Notes: generated by a model from the sequence alone, not told the origin. Shown: positions 1-10,680, counted from the stretch's first letter. The stretch is 64,000 nucleotides of DNA from Gonocerus acuteangulatus (GCA_946811695.1 OX328131.1:15811263-15875262); one strand, 5' to 3'. Numbers and translations: made by a program.

Positions 1-615
1 ATACCTCTCATTACCTGAAACACCTCCAATATGCTGAAATATCTGTCACCAGCTAAAAACCCTTCCATCAGCAGGAATATTTCCTATCAGCTGAAACAGT
101 TTTCATCAGCTGAAACGACTCCTATTAGCTGAAATATCTTCCATCAGCTGAAATACATACTATTGGCTGAAACACCTCCCATCACCAGAAATACCTCTCA
201 TTACCTCAAACACCTCCAATGTGCTGAAATATCTCCCTCCGGCTGATTTGCCTTCCAACAGCTTAAACACCTTCTATCAGCTGAAATACCTCTCATTACC
301 TGAAACACCTCCAATATGCTGAAATATCTGTCACCAGTTAAAAAATCTTCCATCAGCAGGAATATTTCCTATCAGCTGAAACAGCTCTTATCAGCTGAAA
401 CAACTCCTATTAGCTGAAATATCTTCCATCAGCTGAAATACCTCCCATCACCTAAAACACCTCCAATAAGCTGAAATTTCTCCCTCTGGCTCAAATGCCT
501 TGCATCAGCTAAAAAACCTTCCACCATCTGAAATTCTTTCATCAGCTGAAACACCTTCCATCAGCTGAAACAACTTCCATCAGTTGAAACAACTTCCATC
601 AGTTGAAATGTATAC
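1..615. repeat. minisatellite, about 20-bp unit with 285-bp higher-order repeat
   Basis: The stretch is built from variants of a unit of about 20 bp, roughly CATCAGCTGAAACACCTCC. A block beginning at position 1 recurs almost unchanged from position 286, and a partial third version begins near 186. The array therefore has a longer period of about 285 bp over the 20-bp unit. The left edge is cut by the window. No coding capacity was recognised. Confidence 0.9.
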
Positions 616-1765
616 CATCTCCAGAAATATTTTGACTATACATAGATGCAGGAGAAACGGTGATGCCTGGTTACAAAATTATTTTAATTAAAATTCTAAG
701 TATGTATGTAAGGCTAACATAAATTTATTATTGTATATATTATTTTATGTATTTAGGTATATAAATAAATATACATACACTTTCATACAGAAAGTTGACG
801 TGGAAAGTAAATAGAAAGAAATGTACCAAAGGAACCTCATTCCGTGAGATATGCTGATATTGCAAGCGGAGATAAATGCTGTGGTTTGTGCTTTTATCAA
901 TGTGAGTTCCATGTAAACACAGTCATCAAAAATATCCTAACGAGTGTAAACACCTTTCGAGTAATTGGTTTGATACCTTCGCTGTGTAAATATGGAATCG
1001 TTTTAAAGCAAGTTTATAACTTATTGGCAGAGCAGAATCGCAGATTGTGTAAATAGGGGAAAACATGATGATTACAAAGCGGAAAAGCAATTTAAATACA
1101 AAGTCCGTTATAAAATTTCTTATCTCTTTGGTTTTGTAATGTCTTTGGAAACAGATGGAAGGCATAAGGTTGCAGGACTGCTATCTTTGGCCTTGACCCA
1201 AGATTGTCAAGGCGGGTTTTAAGGCCGGCAGTCTTGATTAAAAACATAAATTCTAAACGGAAACCGATAAACCCGCGAAAATACAACCGTCTTTCGGACG
1301 GAAGCTCGTTTACTTCAGAGATTGTACTGTTTCTTTTTTTTTTTTATTTCCTGTAGCAGGATTGGCGATGAATTCTTCGGATTTAAAATATATTTCCTGA
1401 AGAATTCCTGAGGATTTTTTTTCCCCCACTGGCAATTCTACATTCAGGATTTGAAATAGCAAACTACGTGCAACAGGAGTCGTTTAAACTAGGAACATTT
1501 ATCATTTTCTTCTTATTTACGTTCTTCTTCTCATAACCCTGATGAAGGCAAGAAATTGTGGGGAAGGCCACACGTTTTTTTTCCACGTAATATCAATTAT
1601 GTAATTATTATTAAATTTTACTTGCTCATTAATGGAAAACCACAAACTGTAGCATCCTTCATGACCTAATAAATAATTAAATAATGCTAGTAGTTTTAGA
1701 GATATGTTATGTAAATATATTAACTATAGTGGAAATAGCAATGCTGTAAATAATGTTTAGCACTT
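616..1765. other. unassigned AT-rich DNA
   Basis: No gene was recognised here. The short open frames have no family resemblance and no splice context. A GC-richer patch near 1180-1310 is not repeated elsewhere in the window as far as I can see. Confidence 0.5.
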
Positions 1766-1801
1766 AATTGTTAACACATGGCCAAGATTTGTCGATGCGC
1801 C

Positions 1802-1870
<69 letters not shown>

Positions 1871-1878
1871 TTAACACA
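1766..1878 (+). mobile_element. tail-only, extremely 5'-truncated SINE (family A)
   Basis: A 13-bp direct repeat (AATTGTTAACACA) at 1766-1778 and 1866-1878 flanks only about 25 bp of SINE family A tail (GGCCAAGATTTGTCGATGCG region) plus a long poly(A). This is the same 3' tail that ends the full-length tRNA-derived SINEs elsewhere in the window. It therefore looks like a retroposition event aborted almost at once after priming. Confidence 0.85.
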
Positions 1879-2603
1879 AATCTACCAACTTTGGTCATAT
1901 GCTCTCCTCAAACCTTTGTGTTTTTGTTGTTTTTTATTTACAACAAATTTATTTTTTTTATTTATTACAACAAACCTTTGTTGTATTTAGTTCTATAAGT
2001 TACTGATAATTGTGAACATTTGTATTTTTTTTTCTGTAGGTATATTAAAAAAAAAAACAAGTCGCCGTCGTTGCGAAGCTCGTAAAATAAATAAATAATC
2101 ATGTGTGTGTATGTAGCTCTCAATGGCCATCCCGGTAGCGCGAACGACAGCGGACACATTTTTGTAAAAATGTTTTGTTAAGTTCTTTTGTAACATTTGT
2201 TTCAGTTTATATTTATATTTATGCTATAAAAAAATTCAAAAAAAATATTAACAGTGAAATCCATATCTCGTGCGAAACTTTCAAAATTCATTCGTTGCAA
2301 GCGAAAATGTTAACAAAGAGGAAAGCATCGAGTACAGACAACAGTATTACATTGGTTGTTAAATTATTCGACCTACCACTCAAAAATACATTTGGAAGTA
2401 CAGTAGGGTTCCGATTAACCGAGTCAATGGGGGCCAAGGTTACCTCGGTTAATCGAAATAATCGGTTAATCGGAACCATACCAATAGCAATTGGAAATGT
2501 AGGTTGTTTTTGAATAAAAACTACTTAAATGCTAAAAAAAACTAATAATTAATAATAATATATAGTAATAAAAATAATAACAGAAACCGTGACATTATTT
2601 TTT

Positions 2604-2990
2604 TTAAAAGAAATCTTTAATTGTGGCTTCCCTAAATGAACTTTTTCTGTCGGCAGCAGCTGTGTCCCTCCATTTTCTTAGAATCATGAGTTCATTTGGC
2701 GGTACATGGCTTCTGCTTTCTAAATAGAGAAGGGATCTGTCAAGCAGATTGAAACCCTCTTCATGGCTTATTTTTGGGGGAATGGTTTCCACGTCTTCTT
2801 CAACATCTTCTTCGGGATTGGTCTTCATTACCTCATTAATAATTTCATCTTCCGTAAGGACTGTCGCTCTGTTTATTGTGTCGTCGTTTAACCAATCTAT
2901 AACTTCAAAATCCATTATATCCAGGGAGTTGAGGTCTTTTAACAAATCGCACAACTGCTGATTTGTTGGAGCTCCCTAAATTGTCTGGCT
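2604..2990 (-). pseudogene. Tigger-like transposase fragment, C-terminal part
   Basis: This continues the transposase after the nested LINE. It is an acidic stretch followed by residues resembling the C-terminal tail of Tigger transposases, which often ends in a helix around a conserved LDRSLLYLE-like segment. One TAG stop lies in frame just after the junction, so the protein is broken even without the LINE insertion. Confidence 0.75.
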
Positions 2991-2999
2991 ATCATGGAT

Positions 3000-4252
3000 C
3001 GTCGCCCAAGCGTTCGATCGTGTTTGGCACCCGGGGTTGTTATACAAAATAAAGCGCATACTTCCTCACACATATTTCCTAATCCTGCAATCCTATCTAT
3101 CTAACCGCTCCTTCCAAGTAAGATCCGGTTCCGCATTGTCTAGTTCCCATCCCATTTCCTCCGGAGTACCACACGGAAGTATTCTTGGTCCTCTCCTCTA
3201 CCTTTTATACACCGCAGACATCCCTACCCACCCCAGCACCCACTTAACTACCTATGCTGATGATACAGCCATATTTTCCTCCTCTCCTGACCCCGTAACT
3301 GCTTCCTGTTATCTACAAGAACATCTGGAATCTGTCGAGCACTGGTGCAACAAGTGGAAAATAAAGGTGAATCCTGAGAAATGCTGCCAAATCACATTCA
3401 CCCTCAATAAGAGAACCTGCCCTCCAGTCATCATATTCAGCCACGAACTCCCCTTATCCAACGAGGTGCGCTATCTGGGATTATTACTGGACAGTAGACT
3501 CACTTGGAACCCACACACCCGACTGAAAAGACAGGAACTGAACAGGAGATACGGACTCTTACGACGACTACTGGGACCTTCATCAAAACTGACAATACAC
3601 AACAAACTCATTGTTTAAAAAACCATAATCCGACCTATTTGGACTTACGGACTTGAACTCTGGGGTACAACTAAAACTTCTAACATACAGAGAATACAGG
3701 CATTCCAATCCAAAGTCCTCCGCAAAATAGTTAATGCTCCTTTCTATGTTTCCAATAAAACCCTTCATAGTGACCTCAACATCCCTTTCGTTCAAGAACT
3801 GGCTAAATCCCGCTTCCTAACGTTTCATTCCAAACTGTCCTTCCATCCCAATCCTAGAGCACAAACACTTTCCTCCCAAACTCACCCCAAAAATCCGCCT
3901 AGAAGGCTCAAGAGACATTGGCCTCGTGATCAATTAACTGAATAGGGACAAAACATTATTCTAAGTAGGAAGTGCCAGTATTGATTGGCTCCTTCCAAAA
4001 GTGGTATTATTATTGTGTTATTATTTTTATTATTATTTCCTATTCATTGTTTTTGTTTGTTTTGTTTTTTATGTACTTTTTCTTTCTTTTTTTTCTTTTT
4101 ATTATTTTTTATTTTATTTTTTATTTATTTGCTTATTTGTTTTTTATTTATTTTGTATTTCAACTCAATTCTGTATATAATTATTATTTTTATCTGAGAG
4201 CAAACTTAACTAATGTACTCTCCAAATATACAGATGTTAAATAAAGGTATTA

Positions 4253-4282
<30 letters not shown>
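3000..4282 (+). mobile_element. 5'-truncated Jockey-like LINE nested in the Tigger element
   Basis: The insertion is bounded by a 9-bp target-site duplication (ATCATGGAT) at 2991-2999 and 4283-4291. It ends with AATAAA near 4240 and a poly(A) run, so it entered by target-primed reverse transcription in the + orientation. It lies inside the transposase reading frame of the Tigger element and is therefore younger than that element. Confidence 0.9.
3002..3945 (+). pseudogene. Jockey-clade reverse transcriptase fragment
   Basis: The frame opens inside RT motif A (AFDRVWH), then shows the conserved SGVPHGSILGPLLY block and the catalytic YADD box (TYADDTAIF). Thumb-like sequence follows, ending in the WTYGLELWG motif common in Jockey-like elements. 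A TAA at 3616-3618 interrupts the frame, which otherwise runs on to a TAG at 3943-3945. The endonuclease, ORF1 and first half of the RT are missing because of 5' truncation. Non-functional relic. Confidence 0.88.
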
Positions 4283-4287
<5 letters not shown>

Positions 4288-4291
4288 GGAT

Positions 4292-4534
4292 AATTCGAGG
4301 CCACAGGTTTTTCCAGGCTGTATTTACTTTGCTTTTTGTTACAGAATGCCAAGAATCAGCAGCCATATAAATCACATCCTTAATAGATATTTTCTTCATT
4401 TTTTGAATTAACCCTTCCTCTTCTGCTAATAGCATTTCAGACAAAAGCTTCTTTTTGTAGTATCGTTTGAAGGCCGAAATTACCGCTTGGTCAATGGGCT
4501 GGATTATTGATGTGACATTTGCAGGAAAAAACAT
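4292..4534 (-). pseudogene. Tigger-like DDE transposase fragment, first part
   Basis: The - strand frame reads FPANVTSIIQPIDQAVISAF and continues with a lysine-rich helix. This matches the distal part of the DDE_1 transposase domain, where the family has a P-N-x-T-x-x-x-Q-P-x-D-x-x-V motif. The first catalytic aspartate and the DNA-binding domain are absent: only about 100 bp separate this frame from the terminal repeat. The reading frame continues into 2604-2990 once the nested LINE and one target duplication are removed, but meets an in-frame TAG there. Non-functional. Confidence 0.85.
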
Positions 4535-4633
4535 CGATTTTATTTCGCCACCCCCCCCTCCCCCTCAGGCTTGACACCTCGGTTAATCGGGATCTCGGTT
4601 GACCGGACCTCGGTTAATCGGAACCCAACTGTA

Positions 4634-5355
4634 TGTATACATATGGCAATTGAGTAAAATATGAATTTTTTAAATTGAATACTTGCTGTTTTTAACGGTC
4701 TTCGTAATATATAAACCGCGAGTATCTTCCAAAAAAATTGTTCTATTGAATTCGTACTGTGGTCTCATTCGACTCGGCACAAACAAATACTGAAAAAATG
4801 ACACCGAAATCAGAAAGATTCAAGCACCAACAGGTTTTGTTTTTTTTCGAAATCGGGCGTTTGACACCACTACATTTTGATTGCGCATTCCCGATTGTTA
4901 ATAATTTTCCTACAACTGTTCCTATGAAGTATGTGATTGAGTGATCTCAAGGGAAACGTGGTAAGATGGCGCCGTTCCAACGAGCCAACATTTTTACGGT
5001 TTCTGTATAAAATTGTTAAAATGAATGTAGATTGGTATATTTTAGGGCTTAAGTATCTCATCAGGGGACTATATTAGGAAGATGATTGAAAAAGTTACGA
5101 AAATTAATTCATGACGCTCGGTTTTAGGAGTCTCATTTAAACTTTTTTAAGAAGATCCCTTATTATCAAGTCTTCAAGGAACAATTAAATCAAAATTATA
5201 ATTTATGGAAGTTTTAAGTACGACACAACTTTTTTTTTTTTTTTTAGTTATAATTCCAATCCTGTTGAGTATGAAATACATGGAGGGAATGTTAAACCGT
5301 CAACTCTGGCTAACTGGAGCTTCATGGGACCGTGAAAAGTGTTTTGACTTACAGA
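4634..5355. other. unassigned DNA with weak family-X-like stretches
   Basis: No gene was seen. Around 4940-5130 there are phrases resembling degraded parts of the family X repeat described at 11070-12955, but the match is too weak to delimit a copy. Confidence 0.4.
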
Positions 5356-5363
5356 ACATCAAT

Positions 5364-5825
5364 CATGGTCGTATATAGGAAATAATTTCGGAGGGGCTGG
5401 GAAAATTTCGGGGGGGGGGGCTGAGACCATTTCCGGTTTATGGAATACTAACTATTTAGATCTTGGAAGAGTTTTAGCCAACTAAAACGCTATTTTTTTT
5501 TTTTTTTTTTTTTTTTTACGGCGCATCTACATCTTGGCCATTAGCGCCGGGCTATCTATAGGTTGCCACCCTTTTATAATACCAACAGCACGTGGTCGGT
5601 CACCCATTCAGGTACTGACCACGCCCGACGTTGCTTAACTTCGGTGATCTACGGGAACCGGTGTATTCAAAGTGGCTACGGCCATTGGCCTAAAACGCTA
5701 TTACACTCAAAATAGAATATTTTTTTATGAACTAAATGATCTTATTTAATTTATTTTTAAGGGTTTTATAAAATTTTTACCGATCAAATCAAAATTTCGC
5801 CCCCCCCCCCTTATATACGCCCATG
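5364..5825. mobile_element. hAT-type MITE (CATGGGCGTATATA family), copy 1
   Basis: Inverted ends CATGGTCGTATATAGG and TATATACGCCCATG are flanked by a perfect 8-bp duplication (ACATCAAT) at 5356-5363 and 5826-5833, the target size of hAT elements. The body is near identical to copies at 38754, 33412 and 58993. A SINE (5495-5690) is nested within it. No transposase is encoded. Confidence 0.88.
5495..5690 (-). mobile_element. 5S-rRNA-derived SINE
   Basis: Read on the - strand, the element begins with a head (5580-5690) that closely follows eukaryotic 5S rRNA. It includes the 3'-half internal promoter region, with phrases such as GAAGTTAAGCAACGTCGGGC and GGTCAGTACCTGAATGGGTG. A short body with GGGTGGCAACCTATAGATA follows, and then the family A tail CGGCGCTAATGGCCAAGATG and poly(A). 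The repeat TAAAACGCTATT flanks it at 5483-5494 and 5691-5702. The 5S-like head suggests RNA polymerase III type 1 promoter use. It is a SINE and not a functional 5S gene, because the head runs directly into body and tail. Confidence 0.9.
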
Positions 5826-5833
5826 ACATCAAT

Positions 5834-6923
5834 TCATCGAGGTTAAACATAGAAATACCAACATGTAAAAGAGAAAGCAAAAAATACAAATTGTTTTATG
5901 TACATATAAAGCCAATATGTGCACGTCACTGTACAGTATCTGTAAAATAATGTACAATCTTTTTTTTTTTTAACCTTGTTTTCCCTTTATATCATTTTCC
6001 GAAGGAATAAAGGTATTGAAGTTGTACTAATGAAGGAATTTTTCAAAAATCTCTTTAAATCCTCATCTACCCTACCCACTAGATACCGAAAATGATCCCC
6101 GTTAAAATGTATAAGTATATATATAGATTAGGCACACACACGTGTCTGCGAAAAAAAAAAACTCCGGTTGGTATCGTGTTAACCAACCGGAGTTTTGTTT
6201 TTTTTTCGCCAGAATACTTGGTATTAAGCATTCTCTTGGCAAACGATTGAGTTCTTTAACAACCAAAATCGGTCCACCGGAAGGGTGTGTGTACTCTGGG
6301 CTGTAAACCCTGTGGGCTGTGAGTCGGAACACTTAGAGGGACGACTCGAAGGTCCGACATCCGACTGGCGGCGGAGTTGAAGCGTCGGATCAAAGTCGTC
6401 CAACTTAGCTCAGTCAGTGTTTGATCATAGGGCAACTTCGTCCTGAAAACAGACTAGGGCTAAAGTTGGATATCAAGTCGGAGCGTGAGTGGAGTCTACT
6501 ATCCTACTAGTAGTCCTACTAAGTCGTACTGCAAATCGGAACCTGAATGGCCTGCTTTACGTTTGTTGCACCTCTATTACAAATAAAAAGTAATATAAAA
6601 AACGTGGTACTCATTTATTTATCGCGTTTTATTGAGATAAAAAAATCATTTTACTGTTATTTGTAATTAAGAAAATAACACCCAATTTAAAACTAAGGCA
6701 AACAGAGACAAAATAACATTCAAAAGTACTAAACAGACACTTTCGAATTTGGATTTCTCCAAACATGATCTCTCTAACAAAAATGTCATAAAAACCGTTT
6801 TTGTAGGAACATTAGTAAGCCTTCTCCTGTGTGCCTGACACAAAAATGTTTTCTATTACTTTAAACGCAATCAACATTTTTTTATTTTATTTTTTATGAA
6901 TTCCAAGCCTCTTGATAATATTC
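5834..6923. other. unassigned DNA with a short perfect hairpin
   Basis: No gene was recognised. A short inverted repeat at about 6150-6202 has arms of about 20 bp (AAAACTCCGGTTGGT and its complement) and a 9-nt loop. The GC-richer block 6290-6560 contains no long open frame and matches nothing I know. Confidence 0.5.
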
Positions 6924-6932
6924 AACTCAATG

Positions 6933-7507
6933 TCCTATTATCTCATAGCTAGGACTAGCAGATAGCTTTAGGTACTAAGCTGTAAACATTAACACAGCTC
7001 TTCTACAGCTCTAGGTGGTATATCTAGTATACTGCCTGATCTCTGCTCCTATTATCTCATAGCTAGGACTAGCAGATAGCTTTAGGTACTAAGCTGTAAA
7101 CATTAACACAGCTCTTCTACAATCAGTCTTTAATGAATTTAGTTTGCTCAATTAGTTTTATGTCTAGTAATTATTAATTATTATTATTATTATTACTATT
7201 ATTATCTATTATTATTACCTCTCCTATTACTTATCAGTGTAATATCTCTTCAAATAATTATTATCATTATCATTGTAATTAAGTATTATTTATCATTAAT
7301 TATTTTAGTTATCGTTAATTATATTATCATTATATGATGTGTCTTAGTAGTAGTATAAGTCAGGGTTTTTGTGACATTTTTCCCTTATAAATAATTGATA
7401 GACTTTATTTTAAACACTGCAGTGTGTTAATCCTAGAAATAGAGTGTTTGTGTGGTATAGAGGTACACACGTGTAATTGTAATCGTTGTCTTTTATTCAA
7501 TAAACAT

Positions 7508-7573
<66 letters not shown>
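6933..7573 (+). mobile_element. poly(A) retrocopy of unidentified RNA with internal tandem duplication
   Basis: A 9-bp direct repeat (AACTCAATG) at 6924-6932 and 7574-7582 flanks about 585 bp that end in AATAAA (7499-7504) and a long poly(A). A segment of about 70 bp (CATAGCTAGGACTAGCAGAT onward) occurs twice near the 5' end, at about 6943 and 7055. No open frame was found. It could be the 3' end of an unknown LINE or a processed copy of a non-coding or UTR transcript. Confidence 0.7.
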
Positions 7574-7578
<5 letters not shown>

Positions 7579-7934
7579 AATGCGCCATTTCAGAGTAACA
7601 TAATCTAATATTCTAGGGTTATTTCCTACTTTTATCGAAAACTGTTATAGATATATCGTTGAATGTGTTTTAATTCCAGGTCTAAGTGCTAAACCTACCT
7701 TTTACAAGATAAACCTGCCTCCTTCAATTCCGGGACTCTTGGAGGTAAAATAATCTCATGAGGATAGAATGCGTGGGTCTTTTTTTTTACTTCGTTAACG
7801 CAAATAAAAATTAATTTAAATTGCATTCTCATACTGTGATTCTATTGTCACCTAGTGATTACATGTTCTTATTTTTACTGTTATAGTTATAACCTTAAAT
7901 AAAAACTAATTTATTTTGAAACAGAGAGTAGGAA

Positions 7935-8060
7935 AACATTTATTGCTCAAAAAAAGTTTGTTTGCCCAACTAAATTGGGTTGCTCTATACACAACATGTT
8001 GATCAACCTTGTAGGTATTCCAAAAATAAAAATAAGTAAAAAAATAATAAACAAGGCAAT
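7935..8060. repeat. interspersed repeat also present at 57905-57995
   Basis: A block with TTATTGCTCA, CCCAACTAAATTGGGTTGCTC and TAGGTATTCCAAAAA recurs near 57905-57995 in the same orientation. The layout is like the 3' end of a LINE, but no coding part accompanies either copy. Confidence 0.6.
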
Positions 8061-8435
8061 AATAACAAAAAAAAACGCATATTTTTAAGATGATGTTGGC
8101 CAGTAGTCTCTAATATTTTCCATAATCACTCAGAAAAGATCTTCATTCTCATGTCTTCTTCTTCAAACAAATTCTATTCCTCCTTCTTTTAGCAATTTAA
8201 GCACGTTTGCCTCGCTCTGGAGTTTGCCGATAATTCTAAAAGATTCATTACTTTTTTTTTTAAATCTAAACACGCTTGCTTATACACAATAAATAACCTA
8301 ATACGTTAACTGTTATTATTATTATTAAATTTTATTTATTTTATTTCAGAGCCCGCAACTGGGCGATTTGCTCTATACACGTAGGGTGCAAACAAAATAA
8401 AAGATCTAATAATCCAAATATTGAAACAATAAAAA

Positions 8436-8436
<1 letters not shown>

Positions 8437-8480
<44 letters not shown>
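8437..8480. repeat. (TA)n microsatellite
   Basis: An uninterrupted TA run lies immediately left of the long hairpin at 8514-8921. A second TA run flanks the other side. Confidence 0.95.
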
Positions 8481-8481
<1 letters not shown>

Positions 8482-8513
8482 TTGATGTTTATTTTTCGTC
8501 GCTGGGATGATAT

Positions 8514-8916
8514 TTTTAGATGGAACGGCATTTTTCTCCAGCGGTGGTACTCCTCCTCACTTCTTCCTGGGATATTTCGATGGATTCATCTCCATCTTCG
8601 TCAGCCAGGTACTTGATGTTTCTTCCTCGGTGGTTGCCAAGGGAATGAAATTTAAAAAAAAGAAGACGCAATACCATCAGCGCTACTAACGGACATAATC
8701 CCAACTACTCCAGGGAGCTTCAACACCATTGGTCCGCCGATACTGGGGCTAGAGAGTAGAATGGGAGCCCAGATCGAGAAAAATTTCATTCCCTTGGCAA
8801 CCACCGAGGAAGAAACATCAAGTACCTGGCTGACGAAGATGGAGATGAATCCATCGAAATATCCCAGGAAGAAGTGAGGAGGAGTACCACCGCTGGAGAA
8901 AAATGCCGTTCCATCT

Positions 8917-8921
<5 letters not shown>
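8514..8921. repeat. long near-perfect inverted repeat (hairpin)
   Basis: Arms of about 137 bp at 8514-8653 and 8781-8921 are almost perfect reverse complements, separated by a loop of about 127 bp. (TA)n lies on both sides. On the + strand, loop plus right arm reads as an open frame that looks protein-like, so the source may be a transposon ORF. A transcript across it would fold into long double-stranded RNA. Confidence 0.9.

Positions 8922-8969
<48 letters not shown>
8921..8969. repeat. (TA)n microsatellite
   Basis: TA run directly right of the hairpin. It is also where the adjacent I-like LINE fragment begins. Confidence 0.95.
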
Positions 8970-8972
<3 letters not shown>

Positions 8973-8994
8973 AAACATAAAACGTCAGCTATAA

Positions 8995-9684
8995 AATTAT
9001 AAACAAAAAGCGACTTACCTAGCCCTGTCAAATGTGACAACCACATCACACAAAAAAATCACACTTTTTACAGACTCATTAAGTTCTGTGTTCTCCCTCA
9101 CTGACATGTACAGCACTCACCCAATTCTAACAGACATTTTTGAACAAATACATACACTTCAAAATCACAACATTGACATCATTATGTTGTGGCTACCAGG
9201 ACATTTTAACTTACTGAAATCAACTGACGTAGACATTCTTGAAAAATTAGCCACTAGACGATGTACCGAAGACTTTTCACAAATTACAGAACCCGACATG
9301 AAACAGGCTGTAAGGACTCACATAATCAATAAATGGCAGGCTGAATGGTTGTCTTTGAATGAAAACAAGCTTCGGAAGATAAAGCCATTCTTATCAAAAT
9401 GGAACTCCAGCTATAGAAGCTGCCGGAGAGAAGGAGTAGTTCTTACAAGACTTAGAATAGGACATATTCTACTAACTCACTCTTACTTGATGACAAAACA
9501 AGACATACCACTATGTACAGAATGCAATAAGACATTAACAGTAAAACACTTACTAACAGACTGCAGGAAACGTGAAAACATCAACATACCACATGATATG
9601 TACGAACTTTTGACAGATGGTAGCCCACACATATCCATTATTTTACATTTTTTAAAACAGATAAACACGTACGAGCAAATTTAG
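8995..9684 (+). pseudogene. I-clade LINE fragment: RNase H domain and C-terminal zinc knuckle
   Basis: The translated frame, whose first ATG-independent residue is near 8995, shows an RNase H signature. This comprises LFTDSLSSVFSL with the catalytic aspartate, then a WLPGH motif and a later conserved aspartate. About 100 residues on comes the CCHC-like cluster CTECNKTLTVKHLLTDC typical of the C-terminus of I/R1-like retrotransposons. The end at 9682-9684 is a natural TAG. RT and endonuclease are missing on the 5' side, where the (TA)n and hairpin lie. The remaining frame has no internal stops, so the truncation may be fairly recent. Confidence 0.85.
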
Positions 9685-10320
9685 AAAAACTTATTTTAAT
9701 ATGGTTCACCATTCATTAAATTTTATTCGTACAAAATAGACCGAAAAAATCGAATTTTAGTTCATTGAAAATAACTTATTAAATTTACCACCTTTTTGTT
9801 TATATTAAATTTTAATGTCCATTTATTATTAACTACGAATTTTAGGGCCTGAGGATAGGCCATTCCGAACTGACACAATCATAGCTTATCACAAGATGGA
9901 CCAATTTTCCAGCGATGAGCTACGAACTTACTGTTGTTTGTTTGATTTTTGTTTTTTGATGAACAGAAAAAGACCTCTTTTCAATGATTTATACTTTTAT
10001 ATACAATCCGAATTGCTAAAGTTGTTTTCGAAAAATATTTTCAGAGTTGAGGTTATACTTTAACCGAAGAAAGAAAAAAAGTATTAACTTTTTTCATTTG
10101 AGATAGAACAAAGTGGGTCAAACCTGAGGTCCCAACTTCGACATCTAATACCCAACAGGCGTAATTTGAGGCGAGACTGGTTTGGGATAATTTTCGTTTG
10201 GGCAGGCTCAAGGCCACGCTTATATTTTAATATTCATTTTATATTTTTGGTATGGAATTGAATGATATAATTGTGGATCATATTTTGATGCCATCAAATT
10301 CATTACTGTTCTTCATTAAT
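9685..10320. other. unassigned DNA with SINE family C fragment
   Basis: At 9805-9880 there is a fragment (TTAATGTCCATTTATTATTA... ACTACGAATTTTAGG) matching the 3' part of SINE family C in reverse orientation. The rest holds no recognised gene. Confidence 0.55.
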
Positions 10321-10334
10321 GAATTGTTTTTTTA

Positions 10335-10520
10335 AGATGCATTGCGGGCGTATGCACTCTGTGCCAAGGGTTGTGGATTCGATTACCACAAGGGGTAGTG
10401 GCTTTTCTTTGGAAATAAGAGAAGGCGTCGCCCCTATCCTGGCCAGGAATGGGCGTTAACCAATAGATAACCCGTCCTAAAATTCTGTGTCAATTATAAA
10501 TGGACCTCAAATTTTAAATT
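10335..10520 (+). mobile_element. SINE family C (tRNA-derived), copy 1
   Basis: The head resembles a tRNA with a B-box-like GGATTCGATTACC. It is followed by GGCTTTTCTTTGG and a body containing AACCAATAGATAACCCGTCCT and a TATAAATGGACCTCAAATTT-type tail. The same arrangement occurs at 62935-63130, which supports a SINE family distinct from families A and B. Confidence 0.7.
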
Positions 10521-10584
10521 TGTAAATAATTCAATTTCTTAATTTGGTCAAATATATCCATTTAAAATGTTTTATTTATTTAAA

Positions 10585-10680
10585 TTTTAACGTCCATTTA
10601 TTATTAACTACGAATTTTAGGACGGGTTATCTATAGGTTACCACCCTTTTCTAGCCAGGATATGGCTCATGCCTTTACTT
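10585..10680 (-). mobile_element. SINE family C 3' fragment, reverse orientation
   Basis: Reverse-complement phrases AACGTCCATTTATTATTAAC and GGGTTATCTATAGGTTACCA match the body and tail of family C. The copy lies head to tail with copy 1 and makes a loose inverted pair. Confidence 0.65.

Larger units (their letters stand above)
2401..4631 (-). mobile_element. Tigger/pogo-type DNA transposon, internally deleted
   Basis: The termini are inverted repeats, CAGTAGGGTTCCGATTAACC at the left and the complement GGTTAATCGGAACCCAACTG at the right. They are flanked by TA dinucleotides at 2399-2400 and 4632-4633, the Tc1/mariner superfamily target duplication. The interior carries only the 3' part of a DDE transposase on the - strand, so the element is an inactive derivative. 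A LINE fragment (3000-4282) is nested inside it. Confidence 0.88.

Noticed and set aside
1768..1998. Open frames with poly-lysine from the A run
   Set aside because: They are translations of the SINE poly(A) tail and have no coding meaning.
5580..5690. Functional 5S rRNA gene
   Set aside because: The 5S-like part runs directly into SINE body, tail and poly(A) and is flanked by a target duplication, so it is a retroposon.
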